Source of the DNA: Bifidobacterium simiarum
Lineage (GTDB): Bacteria; Actinomycetota; Actinomycetes; Actinomycetales; Bifidobacteriaceae
DNA: 64,000 nt
Direction: 5' to 3'
Assembly: GCF_002802905.1 (NCBI RefSeq)
Contig: NZ_PEBK01000007.1
Span: 48,036-112,035 of the forward strand
The notes under the pieces are model-generated. The model saw only the letters and a program-made list of their open reading frames with translations. It was not told the origin of the DNA and searched no databases. Below are positions 34,498-42,991 of this stretch, piece after piece. The translations under genes and the position numbers were made by a program. The stretch's first letter is position 1; every line of letters starts with the position of its first letter.

Positions 34498-36318
34498 ATG
34501 ATCAAGGAATACACGGCTCCCGGTGAGATCGAGGTACGTGACGACGAGACGCTGTACTCGCTGCTGACCGATCGTATCGAACGCACCGGCGAGGATACGG
34601 TGATCGCCAGCCGCAAGACCGGCCCGGGTTCGTGGGCGAACATCACGACCGGCGAATTCTACAGTCTGGTGCGCGCGGCGGCCAAGGGGTTCATGGCGTT
34701 CGGCGTGAAGAAGGGTGACGCGGTGACCCTGTTCTCCCCCACCCGCTGGGAGTGGGGCGTACTGGATTTCGCCTTGGCGGCGATCGGTGCGGTGAACGTG
34801 CCGATCTACGATACGGATTCGGCGATTCAGGCCCGCAATATTCTGTGCGATTCGTCGGTGACGATCGCCATCGCGGACAATCAGGAGCGGTTCCACCGTC
34901 TGTATTCGGTGATGGACGACTGCCCGGATCTTCGCCGTATTCTCATGCTGGATTCGAATGCGCTCGGCGCGCTTGAGGGCGTGGGCGTGACGGTGACCGA
35001 CGAGGAGCTGGAAGAGCGGATCGCGTCGGTGAAGGCCGACGATCTGGCGACGATCGTCTACACGTCGGGTTCGACGGGGGCGCCAAAGGGCGTGGAGCTG
35101 ACGCATCGCAACTTCCTGTCGATCGTGCGCGCCGGATTCGTGTGCATGAAGGAGATGATCTGCGACGATCATCCCCGTCTGCTGCTGTTCCTGCCGCTGG
35201 CCCACTGTTTCGCCCGGTACATCCAGTACTGTTCGATCGGTTCGGATGACGGCGTGGTGGGTTACCTGCCGGATACGCATTCGCTGCTGCCGGATCTGCG
35301 TAGCTTCAAGCCGACGTATCTGCTGGGCGTGCCGCGCGTGTTCGAGAAGGTGTACAACGCCGCCTCCCGTAAGGCGGGCATGGGCTTCAAGGGCAAGATG
35401 TTCGCCAAGGCGGCGGAGGCGGCTCGCGACTGGTCGCGTATGGAGCAGGCCGGTGAGAAGCCGACGCTGTCGCAGGTGGGCGAGCATGCGATGTACGACT
35501 CGATGGTGTATCGCACGGTCCGTGGGGCGCTTGGCCCGAACATCAAGTACGTGGCGTGCGGCGGTGCGCCGCTGAGCCCCGATCTGGCGCATTTCTTCGC
35601 CGGCATCGGTCTGCCGATGATTCAGGGTTACGGCATGACGGAGACGGCGGCGCCGTTCACGGTGACTCGCGTGGCCGACAACCGGATCGGCACGGTGGGC
35701 CAGTGCGCGCCGGGTTCGTCGGTGAGGATCGCGGACGACGGTGAGGTGCAGGTCAAGGGCGCGAACGTGTTCCGCGGCTACCATAATCTGCCGGAGAAGA
35801 CCGCCGAGGCGTTCACCGAGGACGGTTGGCTGCGCACCGGCGATCTGGGTTCGCTGGACGATGACGGCACGCTGACGATCACCGGCCGTAAGAAGGACAT
35901 CATCATCACGGCGGGCGGCAAGAACGTGTCGCCGATCCCGCTGGAGGAGATCATCACGAAGTGCCCGATCGTGGAGCACGCGGTGGTGGTGGGTGACGGC
36001 CGCCCGTTCATCGGCGCGCTGATCACCCTGGATCCGGAAGGATTGGAGGCGTGGCTGCCGACCCGTCGTCTGCCCGCGTCGATGCCGCTGGCCGAGGCCG
36101 CGCAGAACGATGAGGTGCGGGCGGAGATCCAGACGTATGTGGATCGGGCGAACAAGACGGTGTCGCGTGCCGAGTCGGTGCGTAAGTTCGTGGTATTGGC
36201 CGACCGGTTCACGCAGGACAACGCGTGTCTGACCCCGTCGTTGAAGGTGGTGCGCCCGAAGGTGAACACGGTGTTCGCCGACGTGATCGACCAGCAGATC
36301 TACAACGGCAAGCGGTGA
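34498..36318 (+). CDS. Long-chain fatty acyl-CoA synthetase (AMP-forming, FadD15-like)
   Basis: 606 residues. TIVYTSGSTGAPKGVELTHRN is the P-loop-like AMP motif, GYGMTETAAPF the A5 motif, GWLRTGDLG the A7 motif and GRKKDIIITAGGKNVSP the hinge/A8 region, with a catalytic-type Lys further on near NKTVSRAES. It activates fatty acids with ATP and CoA for lipid incorporation; bifidobacteria lack beta-oxidation, so salvage of exogenous fatty acids is the likely use. Length and order of motifs are normal. Single-gene unit. Confidence 0.9.
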   Translation: MIKEYTAPGEIEVRDDETLYSLLTDRIERTGEDTVIASRKTGPGSWANITTGEFYSLVRAAAKGFMAFGVKKGDAVTLFSPTRWEWGVLDFALAAIGAVNVPIYDTDSAIQARNILCDSSVTIAIADNQERFHRLYSVMDDCPDLRRILMLDSNALGALEGVGVTVTDEELEERIASVKADDLATIVYTSGSTGAPKGVELTHRNFLSIVRAGFVCMKEMICDDHPRLLLFLPLAHCFARYIQYCSIGSDDGVVGYLPDTHSLLPDLRSFKPTYLLGVPRVFEKVYNAASRKAGMGFKGKMFAKAAEAARDWSRMEQAGEKPTLSQVGEHAMYDSMVYRTVRGALGPNIKYVACGGAPLSPDLAHFFAGIGLPMIQGYGMTETAAPFTVTRVADNRIGTVGQCAPGSSVRIADDGEVQVKGANVFRGYHNLPEKTAEAFTEDGWLRTGDLGSLDDDGTLTITGRKKDIIITAGGKNVSPIPLEEIITKCPIVEHAVVVGDGRPFIGALITLDPEGLEAWLPTRRLPASMPLAEAAQNDEVRAEIQTYVDRANKTVSRAESVRKFVVLADRFTQDNACLTPSLKVVRPKVNTVFADVIDQQIYNGKR

Positions 36319-36341
36319 GGGCTGATCGCTGATTCCCGACT

Positions 36342-36455
36342 GGGGCTTCCCCTTGAGGGGAAGCTGTCGTCCCGGAGGACGACTGATGAGGTGATGTGAA
36401 CCATGCCCCTCATCAGTCAGCTATCGCTGACAGCTTCCCCCAACGGGGGAAGCCC
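36342..36455. repeat. Family A repeat pair (facing copies)
   Basis: GGGGCTTCCCCTTGAGGGG...ACTGATGAGG faces CCCCTCATCAGTCAGC...GCTTCCCCC. It lies 24 bases after the acyl-CoA synthetase stop and may act as its terminator. Confidence 0.75.
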
Positions 36456-36505
36456 GCCTTCGGCGACAGTGCGAGAACTTGATCAGTTGGGGTTTTATAC
36501 GCGAA

Positions 36506-36536
36506 AAGGGGTATCCGATCATATCGGATACCCCTT
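36506..36536. terminator. 14-bp-stem terminator between the acyl-CoA synthetase and araA genes
   Basis: AAGGGGTATCCGAT/ATCGGATACCCCTT with a 3-base loop. In the minus sense the stem runs into TTTTC, and on the plus side GGGGTTTTATACG precedes it. The region 36319-36733 has no gene, only this and family A/E repeats. Confidence 0.7.
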
Positions 36537-36565
36537 CAGCGTCTCTGGCTCACATGCCTGATTGA

Positions 36566-36613
36566 CACCTCATCCGACCGGCAAAGCCGGCCACCTTCCC
36601 CTCAAGGGGAAGG
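36566..36613. repeat. Family A repeat
   Basis: CACCTCATCCGACCGGCAAAGCCGGCC, in two hairpin steps, then CTTCCCCTCAAGGGGAAGG. Confidence 0.65.
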
Positions 36614-36643
36614 CAAAGAGCGCCATTCATGCAAGCAACCGGA

Positions 36644-36738
36644 ACTGATTGACGCGTGCGGCTTCAAGGCGCGGGAGGCGAAGGCGTACGAAGGTACGTC
36701 GAGCCTCCCGCAACGCAGAAGACGCTCCGTCAATCAGT
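36644..36738 (-). ncRNA. Family E structured element at the araA stop codon
   Basis: In the minus sense, outer arms ACTGATTGACG/CGTCAATCAGT include the araA TGA, an inner stem GCGGGAGGC/GCCTCCCGC follows, and a third apical stem uses ACGTAC/GTACG. A relative with compensating changes lies at 38673-38758 after araD. No T-run follows. Confidence 0.7.
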
Positions 36739-38251
36739 GACGGTTGTTGAGGCGGTGGTACATTTCGCTCAGCTCCAGCTCCTTCTCGAACTGGCGGGTG
36801 GTGGTGTTCTCGTCGATGACGGCGAGTTCGACACCGGCGATGCGGGCGAAGTCTTCCCAGGCTTCACGGCCGACGGAGGTGGTCATGCAGGTGTGGTGGG
36901 AGCCGCCGGCGGTGATCCAGCACTGGACGGCGGTCTTGAGGGAAGGCTGCGGCTTCCAGACGGCGCGGGCGCACGGGAGCTCCTTGAGGGAGCCCTGGGG
37001 CTCGACGACGTCGACGACGTCCATGAGGAGGCGGAAGCGTTCGCGCTCGTCGGCCATGGAGACGACGACGGCATCCTTCTTGGGGGCGCCGGAGAAGACG
37101 AGGCGGACGGGGTCGGCCTTGCCGCCGATGCCGAGCGGGTGGATTTCGAGCTTCGGCTTGGCGATGGTGCCGATGGCCGGGGAGACCTCGAGCATGTGGG
37201 AGCCCATGTCGAGCTCGTTGCCTTCGGTGAAGTTGTAGGAGTAGTCCTCCATGAGGGAGGCGCCACCTTCAAGGCCGTAGCCCATGACGGCACCGATGCG
37301 GACGAGGACGGAGGTCTTCCAGTCGCCTTCGGCGGAGAAGCCCCAACCGTACTCGGAGGGGAAGCGCTGCGGGCCGACGCCCGGGAGCTGCGGGAGAGCG
37401 CCGAGGTCTTCGAAGTTGTCGACGCCGGCGGTGCAGCCGTTGGCGCGCATCATGTTGACCATGGCGGCCTCTTCCTTGGCGGCGATGAAGAGGGAGTCGT
37501 ACTTGGCGTCGAGGAGGGCCGGGTCGATGTCGTACTTGGCCTTGTAGTCCTCGATGATTTCCTTGACCTGATCGTCCTTGACGGCGTCGTAGGCGGCGAC
37601 GAGCTCGTTGACGGCCCAGGTGTTGATGGAGGCGCCGAAGACGCGCTCGGCTTCGGTCTTGTCGCCTTCGGTGACGGCGACGTTACGCATGTTGTCGCCC
37701 CAGCGCATGACCTTCATGTTGTTGGAGGCGTCCCAGCCGGCGCAGGCGCGGGCCCAGGTGCCGACCTTCTCGGCGACTTCGGGGTCGGTGTAGTGGCCGA
37801 CGACGATCTTGCGCGGGATGCCGAGACGGGAGACGATGTAACCGAACTCACGGTCGCCGTGGGCGGCCTGGTTCAGGTTCATGAAGTCCATGTCGATGGT
37901 CTCCCACGGGATTTCCTTGTGGTGCTGGGTGGCGAGCTGCAGCAGCGGCTTGGTGAGCACTTCGAGGCCACGGATCCACATCTTGGCCGGGGAGAAGGTG
38001 TGGCACCAGGTGATGACGCCGATGACGTTCGGGTTGGCGGAGGCTTCGACCATGAACTCCTTGACGCCGTCGGAGGACTTCAGGGTGGGCTTGAGGACGA
38101 TCTTGGCCGGGATCTTGCCGGTCTTGTTCAGGTAGTCGACCATTTCACCGGAGTGAATGGCGACCTGACGCAGGGCTTCCTCACCGTAGAGGTCCTGCGA
38201 ACCGACGCCGAACCAGATCTCCTTGCCCTCGAAGGGGTTTTCGAATGCCAT
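36734..38251 (-). CDS. araA: L-arabinose isomerase
   Basis: 505 residues, the normal family length. It opens with FEGKEIWFGVGSQDLYGEEAL, and GVITWCHTFSPAKMWIRGL is the conserved substrate-binding segment; SEYGWGFSAEGDWKTSVLVR holds a metal-binding Glu, and GSHMLEVSP and ITAGGSHHTCM bring later metal/active-site residues. It converts L-arabinose to L-ribulose with Mn2+. The order araB, araD, araA on one strand with a LacI regulator upstream completes the pathway to xylulose-5-phosphate, which feeds the bifid shunt. Confidence 0.95.
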   Translation of the reverse strand: MAFENPFEGKEIWFGVGSQDLYGEEALRQVAIHSGEMVDYLNKTGKIPAKIVLKPTLKSSDGVKEFMVEASANPNVIGVITWCHTFSPAKMWIRGLEVLTKPLLQLATQHHKEIPWETIDMDFMNLNQAAHGDREFGYIVSRLGIPRKIVVGHYTDPEVAEKVGTWARACAGWDASNNMKVMRWGDNMRNVAVTEGDKTEAERVFGASINTWAVNELVAAYDAVKDDQVKEIIEDYKAKYDIDPALLDAKYDSLFIAAKEEAAMVNMMRANGCTAGVDNFEDLGALPQLPGVGPQRFPSEYGWGFSAEGDWKTSVLVRIGAVMGYGLEGGASLMEDYSYNFTEGNELDMGSHMLEVSPAIGTIAKPKLEIHPLGIGGKADPVRLVFSGAPKKDAVVVSMADERERFRLLMDVVDVVEPQGSLKELPCARAVWKPQPSLKTAVQCWITAGGSHHTCMTTSVGREAWEDFARIAGVELAVIDENTTTRQFEKELELSEMYHRLNNRH

Positions 38252-38305
38252 AATTGGCTCCTTTGTTGTTTACTTCATTGTGTTTTCGGGATTACGTGTT
38301 GTTGT

Positions 38306-38385
38306 GGCTTCCCCGCACGGGGAAGCACCGGCAATGCCTTCCCCTTGAGGGGAAGGTGGCCGGCGAAGCCGGTCGGATGAGGTGA
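38306..38385. repeat. Family A repeat (composite)
   Basis: GGCTTCCCCGCACGGGGAAGC, then CCTTCCCCTTGAGGGGAAGG and GGCCGGCGAAGCCGGTCGG with ATGAGGTGA. Confidence 0.65.
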
Positions 38386-38480
38386 TCGGACAATGCTTCG
38401 CGCGTCACCTCATCAGTCTGCCTCCGGCAGCCAGCTTCATCAGCAAGGGCGGACGGCCTACGGCCGCGTTCCGTCAGCTC

Positions 38481-38544
38481 GCCTGTCGGCTCGCCTGAGC
38501 CCTAAAAACGCCACCAGCGTTTTCTTAACGGACTCAGCCTAAGG
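38481..38544. repeat. Family C hairpin repeat, copy 3
   Basis: CTGTCGGCTCGCCTGAGCCC, inner stem AAAACGC/GCGTTTT, then GGACTCAGCCTAAGG. The inner stem sequence differs from both other copies but still pairs. Confidence 0.65.
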
Positions 38545-38648
38545 GGAAGCGGACGGCCGGCAGCCGACTGATGAGGTGATCGGATAGTGCTTCGCGCGTC
38601 ACCTCATCAGTCTGCCTTCGGCAGCCAGCTTCCCCTCAAGGGGAAGCC
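38541..38648. repeat. Family A repeat pair (facing copies)
   Basis: AAGGGGAAGCGGACGGCCGGCAGCCGACTGATGAGG, in parts, faces CACCTCATCAGTCTGCC...CAGCTTCCCCTCAAGGGGAAGC. Confidence 0.65.
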
Positions 38649-38672
38649 CAGACCTTCGCTACAGCGACGCAT

Positions 38673-38758
38673 CTGACGCGTGCGGATTCGGGATGCCGGA
38701 GGATGAAGGCGTATAGCAATACGTCGATTCCTCCGGCAGCCCGAAGACGCACCGTCAG
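38673..38758 (-). ncRNA. Family E structured element at the araD stop codon
   Basis: In the minus sense, outer arms CTGACG/CGTCAG include the araD TGA, the inner stem is GCCGGAGGA/TCCTCCGGC, and the apical stem uses ACGTAT/ATACG. Conserved blocks are GTCTTC, TCGACGTA and CGCCTTC, all shared with 36644-36738. Confidence 0.7.
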
Positions 38759-39447
38759 TGCTGGCCGTAGACGTTCTGGTAGCGGTCGTTCAGCTTATCG
38801 ATGTCGGACTGGTCGATCTCGATGATGTCGCCCAGCTGACACGCCGCCCACATCGTGTGCGCGACCTCCTCGGTCATGGCGGCGGCCTTGACCGCACCCT
38901 CCGCGTCCTTGCCGATCGTGAACGGACCATGGTTCTGCATCAGCACCGCGGGAGACTTCGGATACTTCTTCAGCGTCTCCACCACGCCCTTGCCGATCGC
39001 CTCGGAGCCGATCAGACGGAACGGGCCGACCGGCACCGGCCCGCCGAACTCGTCGCCCATCATCGTCAGACCGCACGGGATGTTCTGGCCCGTCGCCGCC
39101 CACGCGGTCGCGTACGTCGAATGCGTGTGCACCACGCCGTACACGTCCGGCATGTTGCGGTAGATGTACGCGTGCGACGCGGTATCCGAGCTCGGGGCCT
39201 CGGCGCCGTCGACCACGTTGCCATCCAGATCCACCACGACCATGCTCGACGGGGTCAGGTACTCGTAGCGCAGACCCGACGGCTTGATCACGAACAGATC
39301 CGCCGTGTGCAGACGCTGCGACACGTTGCCCGCCGTCCACACGACCAGATTCCACTTGATCAGCTGCTGATGCAGGTTCGAGACGACCTCACGAACCTGC
39401 TTGACCTCCGCACGGACCTCGGGACCGTAATCAGCGAGAGTAGCCAT
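38755..39447 (-). CDS. araD: L-ribulose-5-phosphate 4-epimerase
   Basis: 230 residues of the class II aldolase/adducin fold. GNVSQRL and KPSGLRYEYLTP bind substrate phosphate, VHTHSTYATAWA supplies two Zn-binding His, and LMQNHGPFTIG another. It converts L-ribulose-5-phosphate to D-xylulose-5-phosphate. It sits between araB (39 bases) and araA. Length matches E. coli AraD (about 231). Confidence 0.95.
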   Translation of the reverse strand: MATLADYGPEVRAEVKQVREVVSNLHQQLIKWNLVVWTAGNVSQRLHTADLFVIKPSGLRYEYLTPSSMVVVDLDGNVVDGAEAPSSDTASHAYIYRNMPDVYGVVHTHSTYATAWAATGQNIPCGLTMMGDEFGGPVPVGPFRLIGSEAIGKGVVETLKKYPKSPAVLMQNHGPFTIGKDAEGAVKAAAMTEEVAHTMWAACQLGDIIEIDQSDIDKLNDRYQNVYGQH

Positions 39448-39486
39448 TTGTCATTTTCCTTTCGATTGCGAACAATCTGCGAACAA

Positions 39487-41118
39487 TCACTTGCTTTCGA
39501 GATCGATGTTGCGCACGGCGCTCTTTTCGATCGCGAGTCCGGACTGGAAGCGGGCGAAGAAGTCTTCGAAGCCTTCGACGTCCTTGGGGTCCGGGGTTTC
39601 GGTGGTGGACTGAGCGTCCTTGAAGACGCGCTGGTCGAGGTAGTCGGCCAGCGGCCACGGGGTGTGCCACAGGTAGTCGGCGAGCACGGCCATGCCCCAG
39701 GCTCCGCCTTCGGCGGCGGTGGACATGACCTTGATCGGGGTGTCGAACGCGGCGGCGAGGATCTTCTGGGCCACCTTCGGGGTGGTGAAGATGCCGCCGT
39801 GACCGACGAGGGAGTCGATCTTGACTTCCTCATCCTTGGTCATGACGTCCATGCCGATCTTGACGGGGCTGAAGGCGCTGAACAGCTGGGCGCGCATGAA
39901 GTTCGCGAGGTTCATGTGGGCTTCGGGGCTGCGGGCGAACAGCGGACGGCCTTCTTCGAGGCCGGCGAGGAATTCGCCGGAGCGGAACGGGTAGTTGAGG
40001 AGGCCTCCAGCGTTGGCGTCGGCCTGATCGCTGATGGCGAGGCGGAACAGGGTGCCGTAGAGGGCGCCGGTGTTGACGGGCTGGTCGATGGCCTTGGCGA
40101 ATTCGCCGAAGAGGCCGACCCACGCGTTGAGGTCGGAGGTGAAGTTGTTGGCGTGGCTCATGCCTGCGAGGTCGCCGGCCGGGGTGGTGACGAGGTCGAC
40201 TTCGGGGTGCAGGCGGGCGAGCTTCTTTTCGAGCACGACCATGGCGAAGATGGAGGTGCCGGCGGAGACGTTGCCGGTGCGCACGCGCACGGAGTTGGTG
40301 GCGACCATGCCGGTGCCGGCGTCGCCTTCCGGCGGGGCGAGCACGATGCCGGGCTGGAGGTTGCCGGACGGGTCGAGCAGCTTGGCGCCTTCGGCGGTCA
40401 GTTCTCCGGCGGGGGTGCCTGCGACGAGCGGTTCGGGCAGCAGGTCTTCGATCTTCCACGGCTGGGCGGCGATTTCGGGCAGTGCGGAGAACTTGGCGAG
40501 CAGTTCCTTCTCCCACGTGTGGGTGGTGGGGTCGATCGGGAACATGCCGGAGGCGTCGCCGACGCCGAGCACCTTCTTACCGGTGAGCTTCCAGTGCACG
40601 TAGCCGGCGAGGGTGGTGAAGTAGGCGACCTTGCCGACGTGCTCTTCCTTGTTGAGCACGGCCTGGTAGAGGTGCGCGATGCTCCAGCGCTCGGGGATGT
40701 TGTACTGGAACAGGTCGGAGAGCTTGAGGTGGGCTTCGTGGGTGTTGGTGTTCTGCCAAGTGCGGAACGGCACGAGCAGTTCGCCGTCCTTGTCGAAGGC
40801 GAGGTAGCCGTGCATCATGGCGGAGAAGCCGATGTGGCCGATGCGGGTGAGCTTTTCGCCGTAGGCCTGCTCGACGTCCCAGGCCATGGCGCCGTAGGCG
40901 CTCTGCAGGCCCTTCCAGATCTCCTCCTGCGAGTAGCTCCACAGGCCGTCTTCGAGGTGGCTGGCCCACTGGTAGTCGCCGGAGGCGATGGTGTTGTAGT
41001 TGTCGTCGATCAGCACGGCCTTGATTCGGGTGGATCCGAATTCGATGCCCAGCGAGGTCTTGCCGGCGCGAATCTTCTCTACGATTCCTGAGATATCCAT
41101 CTCGGAAGCATCACTCAT
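39487..41118 (-). CDS. araB: L-ribulokinase (FGGY family)
   Basis: 543 residues. LGIEFGSTRIKAVLIDDN is the phosphate-1 motif. GHGGIFTTPKVAQKILAAAF with VMSTAAEGGAWGMAVLADYL forms the FGGY C-terminal signature region. Sequence type is the bifidobacterial ribulokinase, closer to xylulokinase-like FGGY kinases than to E. coli AraB; assignment rests on its place with araD and araA. It phosphorylates L-ribulose with ATP. First gene of the arabinose operon, under a clear LacI-type operator at 41245. Confidence 0.88.
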   Translation of the reverse strand: MSDASEMDISGIVEKIRAGKTSLGIEFGSTRIKAVLIDDNYNTIASGDYQWASHLEDGLWSYSQEEIWKGLQSAYGAMAWDVEQAYGEKLTRIGHIGFSAMMHGYLAFDKDGELLVPFRTWQNTNTHEAHLKLSDLFQYNIPERWSIAHLYQAVLNKEEHVGKVAYFTTLAGYVHWKLTGKKVLGVGDASGMFPIDPTTHTWEKELLAKFSALPEIAAQPWKIEDLLPEPLVAGTPAGELTAEGAKLLDPSGNLQPGIVLAPPEGDAGTGMVATNSVRVRTGNVSAGTSIFAMVVLEKKLARLHPEVDLVTTPAGDLAGMSHANNFTSDLNAWVGLFGEFAKAIDQPVNTGALYGTLFRLAISDQADANAGGLLNYPFRSGEFLAGLEEGRPLFARSPEAHMNLANFMRAQLFSAFSPVKIGMDVMTKDEEVKIDSLVGHGGIFTTPKVAQKILAAAFDTPIKVMSTAAEGGAWGMAVLADYLWHTPWPLADYLDQRVFKDAQSTTETPDPKDVEGFEDFFARFQSGLAIEKSAVRNIDLESK

Positions 41119-41244
41119 GCGTTTACTCCTTTGATCGGTCTTCGGGCGACGCGAAATGCAATCGCCACCGTTAGTGCCAACGTCATCGTTGCGCCTTCGC
41201 CAACCCCTTGCGGAGCGTGCGGGCGTCTCGTCGGAATCACAGAT

Positions 41245-41299
41245 TGTGAACGCTCACATTCTGGTTACCATCGTACATCCCGACACCCGCACGACGCAA
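41245..41299 (-). promoter_or_regulatory. araB promoter with LacI-type operator
   Basis: In the minus sense TTGCGT (41294-41299), an 18-base spacer and TACGAT (41270-41275) form a plausible promoter. The 14-bp operator, TGTGAACGCTCACA on the plus strand, lies at 41245-41258, over the expected start point. A near-identical site precedes the LacI gene at 42774. The rest of 41119-41440 holds no gene. Confidence 0.7.
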
Positions 41300-41440
41300 C
41301 GAAAACCCGGATTTTTCCGTCACGTTATTCAATTGTTATATGCACGGTCATTCATCCGGCCTATGACCGACGTCGATCGCCGACCGGCATCCGGCCCATG
41401 ACCGGAGTCGAACACGCCGATCCCCGCACGACCCCGGCGA

Positions 41441-42622
41441 CTACCGCGCGGCCTCGGCGGTGGAATCGCGCACGACCATCCGCGCCCGCGACACCTTCAC
41501 GCCGTGGATGACGGGCAGCTCGTCGAGCGACGGCGAGCCGGCACCGTCCGCACCATTTGCACCGTCCGCACCGGCGACACCGTTCCCGCCGGCGCCCGAT
41601 CCCTTCACGGCCGACGTCGCCGGAATCCGGCCGTCGGCGCCCAGCTGGGCGAACAGCGCGGTCATCGCCGCCACGCCGAGACCGGAGAAATCCGGGTGGA
41701 TCGTGGTCATCGGCGGAATGGAGTTGCACACGGCCGGCATGTCGTCGAATCCGATGAGGCTCACGTCCTGCGGCACGCGGATCCCATGCTCGAACAGGGC
41801 GCGGTTGACGCCCATGGCCTGCAGGTCGTTGGCCGCCACGATCGCCGTGGGCAGATCCCGCTTCGGATCGTCCAGCGAATCGAGATAGGCGTTGAACGTG
41901 TCGTAGGCCAGCGACGACCCCCAGTCGGTCAGATCGATCACCTGCGTATCAAGCCCGGCCTTGGCGCTCTCCTCCAGCCATGCGATCCGGCGGGTCTCGG
42001 CGTCACGCCACTCGGACGGCCCCGCCAGATACAGTGCGCGACGATGACCCAGCGACGACAGATGACGGACGATGTCTCGCATGGCGCTCCACTGGTCGAT
42101 GCCAAGGACGGCGATGGTCGGATCCTTGGCCGTATACGGCTCCACGTCCACCGCGCCGTGTGAGGAGGTGAGGATCACGCGCGGCACGCGAAGACGGGCC
42201 TTGAGCGCGGCCTCGACCATCGGGTCGGTGGGCGCGACGAACACGAACGCCTCCACGCCCTGATCGAGACAGGCGTTCGCCACCTGCTCGAACGCCTCCT
42301 GCGTGTACTCGTGATCGTTCATGATGGCGATCGACACGTACAGCCCGTGCTTGCGGGCCATGTCCTCGATGGAACTGATGGTGGACAACGGACCGAAGTA
42401 GCTCATGCCTCCTGCGATCAGCGCGATCGTACGGGTGCGGTTGGTGGCGAGCGCGCGGGCGGCGCCGGACGGCCGGTAGCCGAGTTCGTCGATGGCGGCC
42501 TGCACCTTGGCCCGGGTGGCCGGCGAGACGTTCGGCGAATGGTTGATCACCCTGGAAACGGTCTGATGGGAAACACCTGCGGCCTTGGCCACTTCGAAGA
42601 TCGATACACGCTTACCGGTCAT
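41441..42622 (-). CDS. LacI-family regulator of L-arabinose genes
   Basis: 393 residues from ATG 42622 (MTGKRVSIFEVAKAAGVSHQ, RBS AAGGAG). The N-terminal HTH (GVSHQTVSRVINHSPNVSP) and hinge (ELGYRPSGAARAL) are standard, and the sugar-binding core follows. Near residue 345 there is a low-complexity Gly/Ala/Asp insert (GANGADGAG) not present in typical LacI proteins and encoded by short tandem DNA repeats. It lies directly upstream of araB on the same strand. The shared operator sequence upstream of both genes indicates repression of araBDA and of itself. Confidence 0.85.
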   Translation of the reverse strand: MTGKRVSIFEVAKAAGVSHQTVSRVINHSPNVSPATRAKVQAAIDELGYRPSGAARALATNRTRTIALIAGGMSYFGPLSTISSIEDMARKHGLYVSIAIMNDHEYTQEAFEQVANACLDQGVEAFVFVAPTDPMVEAALKARLRVPRVILTSSHGAVDVEPYTAKDPTIAVLGIDQWSAMRDIVRHLSSLGHRRALYLAGPSEWRDAETRRIAWLEESAKAGLDTQVIDLTDWGSSLAYDTFNAYLDSLDDPKRDLPTAIVAANDLQAMGVNRALFEHGIRVPQDVSLIGFDDMPAVCNSIPPMTTIHPDFSGLGVAAMTALFAQLGADGRIPATSAVKGSGAGGNGVAGADGANGADGAGSPSLDELPVIHGVKVSRARMVVRDSTAEAAR

Positions 42623-42773
42623 AGTCACTACTCCTTGCACATCATCCGACCCGATCCCCCGCACCCGGAAACCGTGCGACAGCCACTGTCGTCCGGCGAC
42701 CCTCAGTCCCCATTCGCCCATCGGTCGGTCTCTACGGACCGGATGATCGCGGTGATCATTGGAAACATGGTGC

Positions 42774-42787
42774 TGTTAGCGTTCACA
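42774..42787 (-). promoter_or_regulatory. LacI-type operator upstream of the arabinose regulator
   Basis: TGTTAGCGTTCACA matches the minus-strand araB operator (TGTGAGCGTTCACA) at 13 of 14 positions... the two differ only in the fourth and nearby base of the left half. It implies autoregulation, or control of the divergent carrier gene at 42992. Confidence 0.65.
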
Positions 42788-42858
42788 GATCGGACCGTCC
42801 CATCTTATCGGACGTTGTCGCCGTCCGACAATTCGATGTCGGACCGTGTCGGGGCGGA

Positions 42859-42902
42859 CGACCGATCATCACCGGGCCGTCGACCGATCATCACCGGGCC
42901 GT
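42859..42902. repeat. 22-bp tandem duplication in the divergent gap
   Basis: Two 22-base units (CGACCGATCATCACCGGGCC plus GT) lie end to end. The divergent region 42623-42991 has no gene; besides this it holds the operator at 42774. Confidence 0.6.
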
Positions 42903-42991
42903 CACCCATCGGGCCATCAATGGAAACACCGGCGCCCTATTACGGACGGTGTGGCAGTATTGGTGGGGTTGTCGATCGGGAGGAGTGTCAT

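Larger units (their letters stand above)
38252..38754. other. 503-base gap between araD and araA, filled with repeats
   Basis: No gene. It contains family A elements (38306-38385, 38405-38443 truncated, 38541-38648), a family C copy (38481-38544) and the family E element at 38673-38758. Directly upstream of araA (38252-38300) is an AT-rich TTGTTGTTTACTTCATTGTG stretch that may hold an internal promoter. Confidence 0.65.
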
